Assembly (NCBI GenBank): GCA_017649645.1
Contig: JAGCGK010000056.1
Span: forward strand, 1-34,565
DNA from: Clostridiales bacterium
GTDB taxonomy: Bacteria > Bacillota > Clostridia > Saccharofermentanales > Saccharofermentanaceae
DNA length: 34,565 nucleotides
Direction: 5' to 3'
Of this stretch, positions 6,984-15,639 are shown one piece after another (position 1 is the first letter of the stretch; every line of letters begins with the position of its first letter). The position numbers and the translations under genes are program-made. The notes beneath the pieces are model-generated. The model was not told the origin of the DNA. It worked only from the letters and a program-made list of their open reading frames with translations, and ran no database searches.

Positions 6984-9900
6984 TCAATTTGAGTTAGCCA
7001 AAATAGGTGAGAACAGCGTCTTGATCTTTATGATCTCCGAACCCTTAAGGTAGTAACACTCACCCGGAAGGAGCGGTTTGTTGAACTGACGCTTGGTAGC
7101 CGTGGAGATAATAGTAACCTTAATATCATCGAGATTATCAAACATGAACACATTAAGGTTGTCCTTCATGCCCTTAAGTATCTCGTTTCCGCCGTATCCG
7201 ACATTCTCGTTAGGTACGGAATCAAAGATGACACATATACCGCAGCTCTTATATTTTGTCTGGATATTCTTATAGATCGCCAGCGTCTCCTTGTTTCCGA
7301 CTATCGAATCAAAAACGTCAGGGTTGCTTATCATAAGAATCAGAATGGCCTCCTCATCCTTGTTATATTCACCGCTTCGCATGCGTTCATATCTGCCCGC
7401 CAGAATCTCGTCGATACCGGCAAGAGTTTCATGGATCGATTCAGCATCGATAGAGTATGACTTGACACGATCATTATCCTTATATGATGCGAACTCTTTC
7501 TTATAGCTGTCCACCAGATAGACATCCGTCTTGAATGAAGGATCCTTTTCATCTATCGCACCAAGGATAGTACGAAGGACATTCGTCTTTCCGTTTGCAA
7601 GTTTACCTGAGACACCGAATACACCGAGATTGTACAGATCGATAGCATACGGTGTGACATCCGCGAAATCCAATCCGATATTGACCATGGAAGACTTGCT
7701 GTAGTCCTCTCTGCTGAATTCCGGGATCATGGACTTCAGGTATACGTTCGGCATCTGAACAAGTCTCGGAACAGTCTTGTTGCTGTGCTTCTTGTTGCAC
7801 ATCTCAATGAATTCCCGGATAGACTCTGCTCTGTCGATCTCTCGCTCACCCTCAAATGCCAGATAGGTCTGACACTCGTACAACGTCCTGTCTATCTTGA
7901 CAAGGCTTCTGCCCGGAACATTCTTCGGTCTCATTCGTGTAGATCCGAAGAGGAAACTGTACTCAGATTCTTCATTACATGTCAATGACAGTCTGGTCGT
8001 AAAATTCGAGAGATACTTATATCCGAATCCGGTTGTCTGTGCGTTCGCGGCAACTACACAGATACCCAGGGAAGCACCTTCACGCACGATATTCAGGAAC
8101 GGATCATCTACCGTAACATACAGCTCTTTCAGTACATTGATGTTATCCACGATGATCACGATCTGACGAAGATCCTTATAACCGCCGTCGAGGTACGACG
8201 CAAATGAACTTACACCTTTTGATGACAGCTTTTCTTTTCGAAGATCCATCTCGGAATAAATGATCCTGAAGAAGCTCTTCATCTTATCATCCTCATTCGG
8301 AAGAATGACCGAACTGACATGATTAAGCTTATCAAATTGCTTCAGGACACCCGATGCGAAATCAAGGAGATAGAACTGTATCTCGTCCGGTGAATAATTC
8401 AGAGCCGAGTAAGAGATAATGTTCTGAAGGACGCTGGTCTTTCCCATCTGAGAAGAACCCAGGATCCATACATTACCGTCGGCCAGGTCGATACTATACT
8501 GTCCCTGATACTGGTTGTCGGGATCGTCATAAATACCGATCGGAATAACATAAGAACTGTCACTGATCTTTGTCCTGTCGATAAGTATACGGTCTTCCAA
8601 CGGAGGCAGACATATAGGCGGTAGCTTAGGAAGCTCGATCGAATCGCAGTAATTGCAGACAGATCTTACGATACTCTCCAGCTGAGTAAGAGTACTGCCT
8701 CCCGCATTATTCTTTTTCTGCTCGAAAAGAACGGAGTGCTTGCCGCTCAGATTCAGAGCAAAGACCTTAAATGGCTTTACATCATCCTCGGAGATGACAG
8801 AAGGAGCACCGCTGTATGCAGACTGGAACAATTCGAAGATCTCATTGTTTCCGACCTGGAAATAAGCACGGCCCGGCTCTCTGATCTCAGCCGCAAGAGG
8901 TGACTTAAGGACTTCATTACTGTCGCCCTTATTCTGTACTTTCAAACAGAGCTTGAACTTCGAGTTACTCCAGATCTGGTCATCTACGACACCGCTAGGT
9001 TTCTGAGTAGCGAGGATAAGGTGAACACCGAGGCTTCGGCCGATACGCGCGGCACTTATAAGTTCCTTCATGAAGTCAGGCTGATCCGCCTTAAGTTCCG
9101 CGAACTCATCGACTATAACGATCAAGTGCGGCAACGGTACCGTAACCTCATTGTTCTTGTACTTTTTGATATATGCATCTATGTGATTGACTTCTGCCTC
9201 GGCAAAGAGTCTCTGTCTCTTTTTCAATTCAGCCTTAATGGACAGCAGGGATCTCTTGATCTCTCTGTCATCAATGTTGGTGATAGCACCGATAAGGTGT
9301 GGCAATGTCGAGAACTGGTTTGCCATACCACCACCCTTAAAGTCAATGATAACAAAACTTACTTCGTAAGGATGGAATCTGAGCGCCAGAGACAGGATGT
9401 AGCTTTGGAGGATCTCACTTTTACCGGAACCCGTGGTACCTGCAACAAGTCCGTGAGGTCCGTGGAATTTCTCGTGGATATCCAGAGCAACAACTTCATT
9501 CTTCGCATCAACACCCAAAGGAGCAGCCATGGATTTAACGACATTCGACTCCTTCCAATTTGACTCGATAGGAATCTTGTTAGGATTCGTGATCTTAAGA
9601 AGTTCGAACAAAGAGATATTCTTCGTCAATGTGTTATCAAGACTTATCTCTTCAGCATAGACAGGTGCCAGCTTCATAACGAGTTTCTCGGCATCCATCG
9701 GATTGATCGTCTCATATACAAAGTCCAGTTTCTTACTGGAATCGCCGCTCTCGATGAGTTCGCCCCTGTTTTCGGTCGCATCCAATCTTATAATGTTCTC
9801 ACATCCGTTCGGAAGGATCTCTTCCAATTCTTCAAAGAAGATAAAGACCGCACCCAGCGAGTTGGCTTTTTCGATAAAATTCGACAGAGGATGCTTACGA

Positions 9901-11522
9901 AGACCAATACTGTCAAAAACGATTATAACGATCTTCGGGAAATCGACCTTTTCCGATTCCCTGTATGACAGCACCTTGTACAGATAATCAAATACTAACG
10001 TCTTGCTCTCATTATCACAAATGATATTACGTGCATTGATATCTTCATTGTCCAGATGCGGAAGATACCTTAACCATCTGAAATTATTCTTCTGCTCTTC
10101 TGGAAACATAAAATACAGTTTTGTATTGCTGTAGTGCTGACGAACAGCAAGGTCAACGACCATATTCCTCAGTACGGAAAGTCTGACCTCAGGATTACCT
10201 ACGACACCCAAGGCATTGATCTTTCCCAATTTGACGACGATCGGAGCTTTGGATATATATTTGAACTCTTCTGCCAGCTGTTCCGGAATAAGCGCCAGTT
10301 CGTCTCTTGTATCCAGTGTTTCTCTGTTTTTGTAATCTATCCTCGCTCTGGCTTCAGCAAAACCTGTTCCGAGTCTGACATCAAGAAAGTCTTCGTCCTC
10401 GACATCGCGGTTGAAAAGGTCAGCAGAGAAATCCTCTACCATCTGCTGTTCCTGGGCGAGCGAATAATACATGCTCTCGAGAGCTTCCAGTTCTTCTTCA
10501 CGCTTCTTCGTGATCTCGATACGCTTATTCTTGATGTACTCGGTGTACTTTTCCTCACGTTCGATCACGGATCTCTTGTATTGCTTCTTTTCATTAACAA
10601 AAGTAATAACAGAAGTGATGATACCCATACCGACCATTGCGGCTCCGAGGATCAATATCTGTTTTCCTCTGTTATAGAGCATGGCTCTCATGAACATGGA
10701 CACACCCATCATTCCGACAGTAGGGAGCAATGTCAAAAGCAGATTTCTCTTTGGCTCTTCTCTCGGATTGTCAGGATCGAGTATCTCGATCGGTGTATCT
10801 GACAGAACAGTCTTAACCCTGGTATTCCTGTTGAACTTAGGATATTCCAGCGTACTCTTCTGCTCGAGGATCTTGGTCGTACTGAGATTATTTACCGTAA
10901 TGGAATTCGAATCCGACAGATCTGTATAAAGATGACCGTCGAAAAAGTAGAATGCATATTCCAAGATGAATATGAAGTCATAATCATGCAGTTCTCTTTG
11001 CTTATTCACGAATCTTCCGTTTACCAGTACACCGTATTTGGTATTGTTGTCTTTGATCGTGTATCTTCCCTGCTCATGGATTATCTCGATATAATCCGCT
11101 CCGAGAAGTTCATCCTTAAGATAGATCGAAAACCTGCTGTCACGGCCGATAAGGATATGTTCAGCATTCTGAATATCAATGGAGTAATCATATTTCTTGT
11201 CACTGAAAACAAAGTTCAGTATGAATGACATATTGAATATTACTCTTCCGTCGCTCTCGGTCTTGAATGTCAGTTCATCACCGTGATTGAGAGTCTTGGA
11301 GACCATCTTGGTGACACCGTTATAAAGGAAGTAAACATCACCGTCGCAATTAACAGACCATCCGTCCTCAACCCGTTCCAGAACCACATTGATGCTGTTG
11401 GCGGACTTTAAGGCAAGATCACTGTCCTCATTATTTCCGATCGAGAATCTTTTTTTATCGGCATCAAGAATGATGTCCTTATAGAATTTGCCCGAAGAGA
11501 TGACGATCTTATAATTATCCAT
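6984..11522 (-). CDS. essC: EssC-type FHA/FtsK-SpoIIIE ATPase, T7SS motor
   Basis: This 1512-aa membrane ATPase drives substrate export in T7SS. Two N-terminal FHA-like domains (about residues 5-90 and 105-200) precede two transmembrane helices (about 261-310), a charged coiled-coil linker, and three FtsK/SpoIIIE ATPase domains. ATPase 1 is canonical: Walker A GTTGSGKS at about 695-702 and Walker B LIVIVDEFAEL at about 800-810. ATPase 2 has GSSQMGKT (1022-1029) but VDN instead of VDE. ATPase 3 has the odd loop GVSGKLANGKT (1303-1313) and no clear acidic Walker B. FHA2 keeps IGRD and YGVLVNG but lacks the SxxH signature, so phosphopeptide binding there is doubtful. The linker contains TTKIL (10866-10880). 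The start at 11522 is chosen because AGGAGTG lies just upstream; it overlaps the yukD stop by 8 bases. Length fits Firmicutes EssC. Confidence 0.95.
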   Translation of the reverse strand: MDNYKIVISSGKFYKDIILDADKKRFSIGNNEDSDLALKSANSINVVLERVEDGWSVNCDGDVYFLYNGVTKMVSKTLNHGDELTFKTESDGRVIFNMSFILNFVFSDKKYDYSIDIQNAEHILIGRDSRFSIYLKDELLGADYIEIIHEQGRYTIKDNNTKYGVLVNGRFVNKQRELHDYDFIFILEYAFYFFDGHLYTDLSDSNSITVNNLSTTKILEQKSTLEYPKFNRNTRVKTVLSDTPIEILDPDNPREEPKRNLLLTLLPTVGMMGVSMFMRAMLYNRGKQILILGAAMVGMGIITSVITFVNEKKQYKRSVIEREEKYTEYIKNKRIEITKKREEELEALESMYYSLAQEQQMVEDFSADLFNRDVEDEDFLDVRLGTGFAEARARIDYKNRETLDTRDELALIPEQLAEEFKYISKAPIVVKLGKINALGVVGNPEVRLSVLRNMVVDLAVRQHYSNTKLYFMFPEEQKNNFRWLRYLPHLDNEDINARNIICDNESKTLVFDYLYKVLSYRESEKVDFPKIVIIVFDSIGLRKHPLSNFIEKANSLGAVFIFFEELEEILPNGCENIIRLDATENRGELIESGDSSKKLDFVYETINPMDAEKLVMKLAPVYAEEISLDNTLTKNISLFELLKITNPNKIPIESNWKESNVVKSMAAPLGVDAKNEVVALDIHEKFHGPHGLVAGTTGSGKSEILQSYILSLALRFHPYEVSFVIIDFKGGGMANQFSTLPHLIGAITNIDDREIKRSLLSIKAELKKRQRLFAEAEVNHIDAYIKKYKNNEVTVPLPHLIVIVDEFAELKADQPDFMKELISAARIGRSLGVHLILATQKPSGVVDDQIWSNSKFKLCLKVQNKGDSNEVLKSPLAAEIREPGRAYFQVGNNEIFELFQSAYSGAPSVISEDDVKPFKVFALNLSGKHSVLFEQKKNNAGGSTLTQLESIVRSVCNYCDSIELPKLPPICLPPLEDRILIDRTKISDSSYVIPIGIYDDPDNQYQGQYSIDLADGNVWILGSSQMGKTSVLQNIISYSALNYSPDEIQFYLLDFASGVLKQFDKLNHVSSVILPNEDDKMKSFFRIIYSEMDLRKEKLSSKGVSSFASYLDGGYKDLRQIVIIVDNINVLKELYVTVDDPFLNIVREGASLGICVVAANAQTTGFGYKYLSNFTTRLSLTCNEESEYSFLFGSTRMRPKNVPGRSLVKIDRTLYECQTYLAFEGEREIDRAESIREFIEMCNKKHSNKTVPRLVQMPNVYLKSMIPEFSREDYSKSSMVNIGLDFADVTPYAIDLYNLGVFGVSGKLANGKTNVLRTILGAIDEKDPSFKTDVYLVDSYKKEFASYKDNDRVKSYSIDAESIHETLAGIDEILAGRYERMRSGEYNKDEEAILILMISNPDVFDSIVGNKETLAIYKNIQTKYKSCGICVIFDSVPNENVGYGGNEILKGMKDNLNVFMFDNLDDIKVTIISTATKRQFNKPLLPGECYYLKGSEIIKIKTLFSPILANSN

Positions 11523-11781
11523 TGTAATCACTCCTGACAAAATTAATTATCGTTCCGTTCCTTACTCCGAACTTATCGAGTGTCTCGGAACCGCTCAGGA
11601 AAGCGACCGGTTTTTCCGCTTTCAGGAAATAGTTATATCTGTCATTCTCGTTAACACCGAGCTTCATCCCTCTGTTAAGCGCTATAAACAGATCCTGCGC
11701 CGTTATATCCAACGGAACCTCTATATCGAGTTCAAAACCCGAACTGTGATTAATGAACTTAACTACTGCACTGTTACTCAT
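11515..11781 (-). CDS. esaB: YukD/EsaB ubiquitin-like T7SS protein
   Basis: This 88-aa protein has the size and pattern of the YukD/EsaB ubiquitin-like fold: beta strand (AVVKFINHSS), second strand with IEVPLD, helix (TAQDLFIALNRGMKLG), and a C-terminal strand ending RNGTIINFVRSDYNG. EsaB is a small cytosolic T7SS protein reported to affect secretion and regulation in staphylococci. Its place directly before essC, with an 8-base overlap, is typical of Firmicutes T7SS loci. GAGGGACAA precedes the start. In some clostridial systems this fold is fused to other components; here it stands alone. Confidence 0.9.
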   Translation of the reverse strand: MSNSAVVKFINHSSGFELDIEVPLDITAQDLFIALNRGMKLGVNENDRYNYFLKAEKPVAFLSGSETLDKFGVRNGTIINFVRSDYNG

Positions 11782-11797
11782 TTGTCCCTCATCCTGA

Positions 11798-12835
11798 TCA
11801 AATGTACCTGATGCCCAGACGTTCTATATCCGGGATCAAGCCTAATTCCTCTATGCTCTTTCTCGAAAACTCGGGATCACTGCAAACATAGTCCGTAGCA
11901 AACGGAGTTTCCGATCTGTCAGCGGTTTCGTCGGCAAAATTGCAAACAAAACGGAACTTGTTCTTATCCGTGCAATCGATGGCATCAAAGAACACTTTCA
12001 ACTTATAAAGCGATTCGGCATCCGGCTTTCCGACGATCATGACATTTTCAGCCTGTGCCATCAACTCCGAATTACATTCATTCAGTTCTGAGGAAGTATC
12101 TATAACTATGTAATCATAGACACCTGTTTCCCGGATCTTCGTTATCGCCTGGACTATATGTCTATACTGAAGATCCAACGAGGAAAGGCACCTAGGAAAA
12201 GGAGGAAGATAGAAGAATCCCTCTGTTCTTATCCTCGATTTGATTCCCTCGTAGAAATTGATATCCGTCTCCTTAAACCTCTTTACGGCTATATCATCAA
12301 GAGGTGTCTTATCCTTAAATCTGAATGCATGATTTTGCAATTGTCCCACATTGATATACAGAACTTTTTTATGCTTATTCGTAAGGGCCTCGGAAAGACC
12401 CAAAGCCATTGTGGTAGTTCCTGCCCCGCCGATAGGAGAGTATACCACGATAAGATCAGTAACTATTCCTTCTGCCTCTTCGATCCCTCTCAGGACAGAA
12501 CAACTGCAGATCTCATTAATGATCTCCTTAACACTCAGATACTTATATACAAGTTGAACATTGAGTTTTGATGTCTGTTCCGAAGACTCTTTCTCTTCAT
12601 CTGTAAACAGCAGTACATCAGTGATCCTGAGCTTGGAATTGATCTCCCGACCGATATTCTTATCAGTGATAAAGACATCGATCTCATTGTCTTTTTCAAT
12701 TTCCCTCTCAAAGATCTCCGTATCACTATACAGAGAAAAATCGCAATGTTCATCATACATCTCGACGAGTTTGGATAGGATCGGCAAGATGTATTTTGTA
12801 TCTTGATATAAAAGTACAACTCTTTTCTTTCTCAT
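11798..12835 (-). CDS. CpaE/MinD-like P-loop ATPase of the T7SS core operon
   Basis: This 345-aa protein looks like a CpaE-type (Flp pilus assembly) or MinD/ParA-type SIMIBI ATPase. The N-terminal 110 residues resemble a receiver-like domain, with a beta-alpha pattern starting RVVLLYQDT and then DVFITD, as CpaE proteins have. The ATPase half starts at IVVYSPIGGAGTTTMALG near residues 127-145. The deviant Walker A is GGAGTTT: the signature Lys and the GKT Lys of MinD are both absent, although CpaE proteins also use GTT. DYIVIDTSSELNEC is the Walker B/switch region. It lies 5 bases after the PP2C gene and 16 bases before yukD, in the middle of the core operon, so it is probably a component or positioning factor of this secretion system. 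This protein is not part of the classical six-component Firmicutes T7SS. Confidence 0.8.
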   Translation of the reverse strand: MRKKRVVLLYQDTKYILPILSKLVEMYDEHCDFSLYSDTEIFEREIEKDNEIDVFITDKNIGREINSKLRITDVLLFTDEEKESSEQTSKLNVQLVYKYLSVKEIINEICSCSVLRGIEEAEGIVTDLIVVYSPIGGAGTTTMALGLSEALTNKHKKVLYINVGQLQNHAFRFKDKTPLDDIAVKRFKETDINFYEGIKSRIRTEGFFYLPPFPRCLSSLDLQYRHIVQAITKIRETGVYDYIVIDTSSELNECNSELMAQAENVMIVGKPDAESLYKLKVFFDAIDCTDKNKFRFVCNFADETADRSETPFATDYVCSDPEFSRKSIEELGLIPDIERLGIRYI

Positions 12836-12840
12836 CTTTA

Positions 12841-13599
12841 TTACCTGTCACCCGAACTGACCGTCAAAGCGATCACTGAGATGTTGTCCGTCTCCTTTTT
12901 CTCTTTTGCTCCGTTAACCAGTTCTTCGCAGATGTTCTTAACATTTTTTCTCTCGCGGCGCATACATTCTTCTATCAGCGAATCGTCCTGTGTCTTATAT
13001 ATGCCGTCGCTGCACAAGAGGAATGAATCACCGTCACTTATATCTATCTCCGTTATATCGAGCCTGAATTCCTGCCTGAACCCTATGCAGTCCGTAAGGA
13101 CTGTCTTAACGGTTGTTACACCGTCAACAAGATTGGTCTTCTCGCACGAATGGTCCGTAGTCATTCTGTTAAAGTGCCACAATATATTTTTACGAAGCCT
13201 ATAACATCTGCTGTCACCAACATGTGCTATAACAGCCCGCTTATTGAACACTGCCAACATCGTAAGTGTAGTTCCCGAACGGACACCCTTATCCGCAGAC
13301 ATCTTCATTATGCGGCTGTTGGAATCAATAACAGAATTCCTAAGAGAGTCTGTATCGATCGTTCCCTTTCCTTCGGAATATCTGGTCAATTCTGATTCCC
13401 ACCAGAGATTTATCCTCCGTATACAAGTTTGGCTTGCCCTGTCGCCTTCAGACAATCCTCCGACTCCGTCTGCAACGGCAAAAAGACCTGCCACACTGTC
13501 GTCTATTTCGGCAACCTTATAGACGAATGAGTCCTCATTCACATCTTTTCTTATTCCTACATCGGAAATACCGTAAACATCAAGGAAAAGTCGGCTCAT
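12841..13599 (-). CDS. PP2C-family protein phosphatase
   Basis: This 252-aa protein has the full PP2C (PPM) motif series in order: RKDVNEDSF, FAVADGVGGLSEGDRAS, SGTTLTMLAV, VIAHVGDSRCYRLR, TDHS, FLLCSDGIYKT and ETDNISVIAL. The metal-binding aspartates of these motifs are all present, so it should be an active Mn/Mg-dependent Ser/Thr phosphatase in the cytosol. Its start overlaps the stop of the FHA gene by 4 bases (ATGA), indicating translational coupling, and the ATPase gene follows 5 bases later. It is the obvious opponent of the membrane kinase encoded at 26756-28825 and would remove phosphate from threonines read by the FHA adaptor. The pairing is inference; the phosphatase assignment is firm. 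Confidence 0.95.
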   Translation of the reverse strand: MSRLFLDVYGISDVGIRKDVNEDSFVYKVAEIDDSVAGLFAVADGVGGLSEGDRASQTCIRRINLWWESELTRYSEGKGTIDTDSLRNSVIDSNSRIMKMSADKGVRSGTTLTMLAVFNKRAVIAHVGDSRCYRLRKNILWHFNRMTTDHSCEKTNLVDGVTTVKTVLTDCIGFRQEFRLDITEIDISDGDSFLLCSDGIYKTQDDSLIEECMRRERKNVKNICEELVNGAKEKKETDNISVIALTVSSGDR

Positions 13600-14603
13600 A
13601 GCTTAATATCCTCGACTTCAAACTCAAGATTGGCGATCTTGACAAGATCACCTTCTTTTATGGTAGCGATCTCATCCTTTTCCAATCTTTTTCCGTTTAC
13701 GAAAGTACCGTTGGAACTGCCGAGATCCGCAATATATGCCTCGCCGTTTTCAAAACCCGCCTTACAATGCACGCGGCTTACCGCTTTCGAAAACGGGATC
13801 ACCTGATCAACAGATTCTTTTTGCTTTCCGATAATGCTCTCTCTGGTCCTGATCTCCATTCGAAGCGGATAGTCATCACCCTTGTAAACAAGTGCTATTC
13901 CGACTGAGCCATCATCAAGTATCTCCGTAGCTCCGCCTTGAACATGTATCACAGGAGTAGGATCACCGGATTCCTTCTTCTTAGTACCGGATTGCTTCAT
14001 GAACCCAAAGTTAGAGAGTATCCCGTTCTTCTTCGGAGTTTCTATGCCACCATTATTCTGAAACGGTTTGAACTTTTCAACAGCATCCTTTAATTTCGGA
14101 ATATCTGAATTAGCATCAGCCAAGACAGCCTTAATGGTACTGTCAAGAAGTCCCGTTTCCTCACCGGTACGGCGGATAAACAATCTCAAAGAGTTCGTAA
14201 ATTCCTTAACATCCGAGAAGAAAAATGAGTCTTCAACGGGCAAGTATAACACCCGGATTTTACTGTCTGTCGCATTATAAAAAACAAAGTGAGGATCAAG
14301 ACACAGATTGCAAACGTTCAAAAAGCCGTTCTTCTCGATAACGTCAATACAATCAAACACTTTGAGTATGCATGATTTCCACTCATCCATATCGATCTTC
14401 TCAAGTGCACTGACAAAACTCATGCACTCTTCAAAAGCATATAGATAAGCAAAGGAATCGTTGTACTTGATCTGGTACGGGATCAGAAAACCGCTCTCCG
14501 AGACATTTCTGATAACGCGCAACTCCAAGTCAGAAGCCTCAAATTCAAGAGGATCCGCTAGTACGTTCTGAGTATCAAAAGAAATGCACTCAAGTTTTCT
14601 CAT
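13596..14603 (-). CDS. FHA-domain adaptor with DUF6382/EssB-pseudokinase-like N-terminus
   Basis: This 335-aa protein is the first gene of the core operon. Start 14603 (MRKLECISF) is chosen because AGGGGAG lies directly upstream; a longer frame back to 14678 would run through the candidate promoter's transcript start. Residues 1 to about 150 form an alpha/beta domain that looks like a degenerate kinase lobe (DVIEKNGFLNVCNLCLDPHF), similar in feel to the cytosolic half of EssB/YukC or to DUF6382; this is a weak inference. A linker rich in Lys and Gly contains GGATEILDDG (Thr226). The C-terminal FHA domain has IIGKQ, FSKAVSRVHC and LGSSNGTFVNG, so it retains the Ser, Arg, His and Asn used to bind phosphothreonine. 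There is no membrane segment, unlike EssB. The Thr226 motif resembles the N-terminal phosphorylation site of GarA/OdhI-type FHA switches. Confidence 0.85.
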   Translation of the reverse strand: MRKLECISFDTQNVLADPLEFEASDLELRVIRNVSESGFLIPYQIKYNDSFAYLYAFEECMSFVSALEKIDMDEWKSCILKVFDCIDVIEKNGFLNVCNLCLDPHFVFYNATDSKIRVLYLPVEDSFFFSDVKEFTNSLRLFIRRTGEETGLLDSTIKAVLADANSDIPKLKDAVEKFKPFQNNGGIETPKKNGILSNFGFMKQSGTKKKESGDPTPVIHVQGGATEILDDGSVGIALVYKGDDYPLRMEIRTRESIIGKQKESVDQVIPFSKAVSRVHCKAGFENGEAYIADLGSSNGTFVNGKRLEKDEIATIKEGDLVKIANLEFEVEDIKL

Positions 14604-14668
14604 AACTCCCCTAACCAGAATAAAGTTATTGGTAAACGTGCCCGTAAACAAACACAAAACCCCTACTA

Positions 14669-14697
14669 AATCTATCACAATAACAATGATAGTTCAA
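14669..14697 (-). promoter_or_regulatory. candidate sigma-A-type promoter of the core T7SS operon
   Basis: Read on the minus strand: -35 TTGAAC (14692-14697), 17-base spacer, -10 TAGATT (14669-14674) preceded by TGTGA. Transcription would start near 14662, giving a leader of about 60 bases before the FHA gene. The 6-bp inverted repeat CTATCA/TGATAG (14672-14677 and 14687-14692) lies within the promoter and could be an operator. Confidence 0.45.
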
Positions 14698-14735
14698 CAA
14701 ATCGACTCGTGACAACAAGTAAGGGAAATGGATAA

Positions 14736-15635
14736 TTATCTGAATTTTTCCTGAGTCAGATGATGTTCTTCCATAATTTTCTCATCAAATTCTGCGAACA
14801 TCTTTTCGTAATTGTTTATGATATATTGTCCGTTTACATTCTCGCCGAAAACATCGCTACCATATTCCTTGAAAATTTTAACCAACTCATAACGATTTTC
14901 TAGTGAATTAAAACCAAACAAATCCTCAGGCGAAACGGAAGATTCAAGAAGATTATTGTATGAATAATAATTCTCAATCAAAAGATCAGTAATGTAGTAA
15001 TTATCTTTGCTTTTTTCATCCTTTGGCGAACTATCATTGTAATCCATCTGTTCAACTAACTTTACCCAACTGTCATCACTTTCGTAATTCTTTAACTCTT
15101 CAGCCGTTGGAAAGGTATAAAGGTAGTCTTGGTAGCGATAAATTGCTTTGTAATAATCTGCTATGTCATACAATTCATCCAACTGGTCATTCAGCCATAA
15201 GACGCCTATTCTGTTAACGATATCTATTTCATAAATTGAATCTTTCTTTTGTGGACGGTCATAATCAAAATCTATATAATCCAGTTTCACCTCTTTATCC
15301 TCAAAAGAATTACCGATAAGCTTGAATTTTACACTAAATGACAAAGGAAACTCTTTTACAACTTCCTCCGCTAACAAAAACTTCTCCCTTGCTCCCTCTT
15401 CCAAATAAGGGAAATTAGCCAACCATTCAAGTTTATCGACCGCTTGATCTAGCGGCGTAGTATAATCTACAACTGTTTTACCTGTTTTAACATGATAACA
15501 TTCTTCAAACTCTTCTTTGCTAATATCCATGTTGCTTTCTCCGACCAACTCATTTGCTTTTTTACAAGAGACCAAACCCAAGAGGATGCCAATCCCTATC
15601 AAAACACATATAGCCTTTCTGAAATTACTTTTCAT
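14736..15635 (-). CDS. lipoprotein, likely immunity protein for the 723-aa effector
   Basis: This 299-aa protein starts MKSNFRKAIC and has a hydrophobic core followed by the lipobox LVSC (Cys24), so it should be lipid-anchored outside the membrane. Start 15635 is chosen over the open frame back to 15761 because it places a proper signal peptide at the N-terminus, has GGTAGAG a few bases upstream, and lies 4 bases after the effector stop at 15640. The mature part is acidic, Tyr/Asp/Glu-rich and probably helical; I recognise no family. Tight placement behind an effector with unusual, AT-rich composition (about 37% GC in the one 60-base line counted, 14881-14940) fits an effector-immunity pair acquired together. 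Its location implies that the effector acts at the envelope or is intercepted there. Confidence 0.75.
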   Translation of the reverse strand: MKSNFRKAICVLIGIGILLGLVSCKKANELVGESNMDISKEEFEECYHVKTGKTVVDYTTPLDQAVDKLEWLANFPYLEEGAREKFLLAEEVVKEFPLSFSVKFKLIGNSFEDKEVKLDYIDFDYDRPQKKDSIYEIDIVNRIGVLWLNDQLDELYDIADYYKAIYRYQDYLYTFPTAEELKNYESDDSWVKLVEQMDYNDSSPKDEKSKDNYYITDLLIENYYSYNNLLESSVSPEDLFGFNSLENRYELVKIFKEYGSDVFGENVNGQYIINNYEKMFAEFDEKIMEEHHLTQEKFR

Positions 15636-15639
15636 ATCT

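Noticed and set aside
13085-13115. Small hairpin CAGTCC/GGACTG inside the PP2C gene
   Set aside because: Six base pairs inside a conserved coding region are expected by chance.
13596-14603. Calling the FHA protein EssB
   Set aside because: It has no transmembrane helix and no outer domain, and the pseudokinase-like resemblance of its N-terminus is weak.
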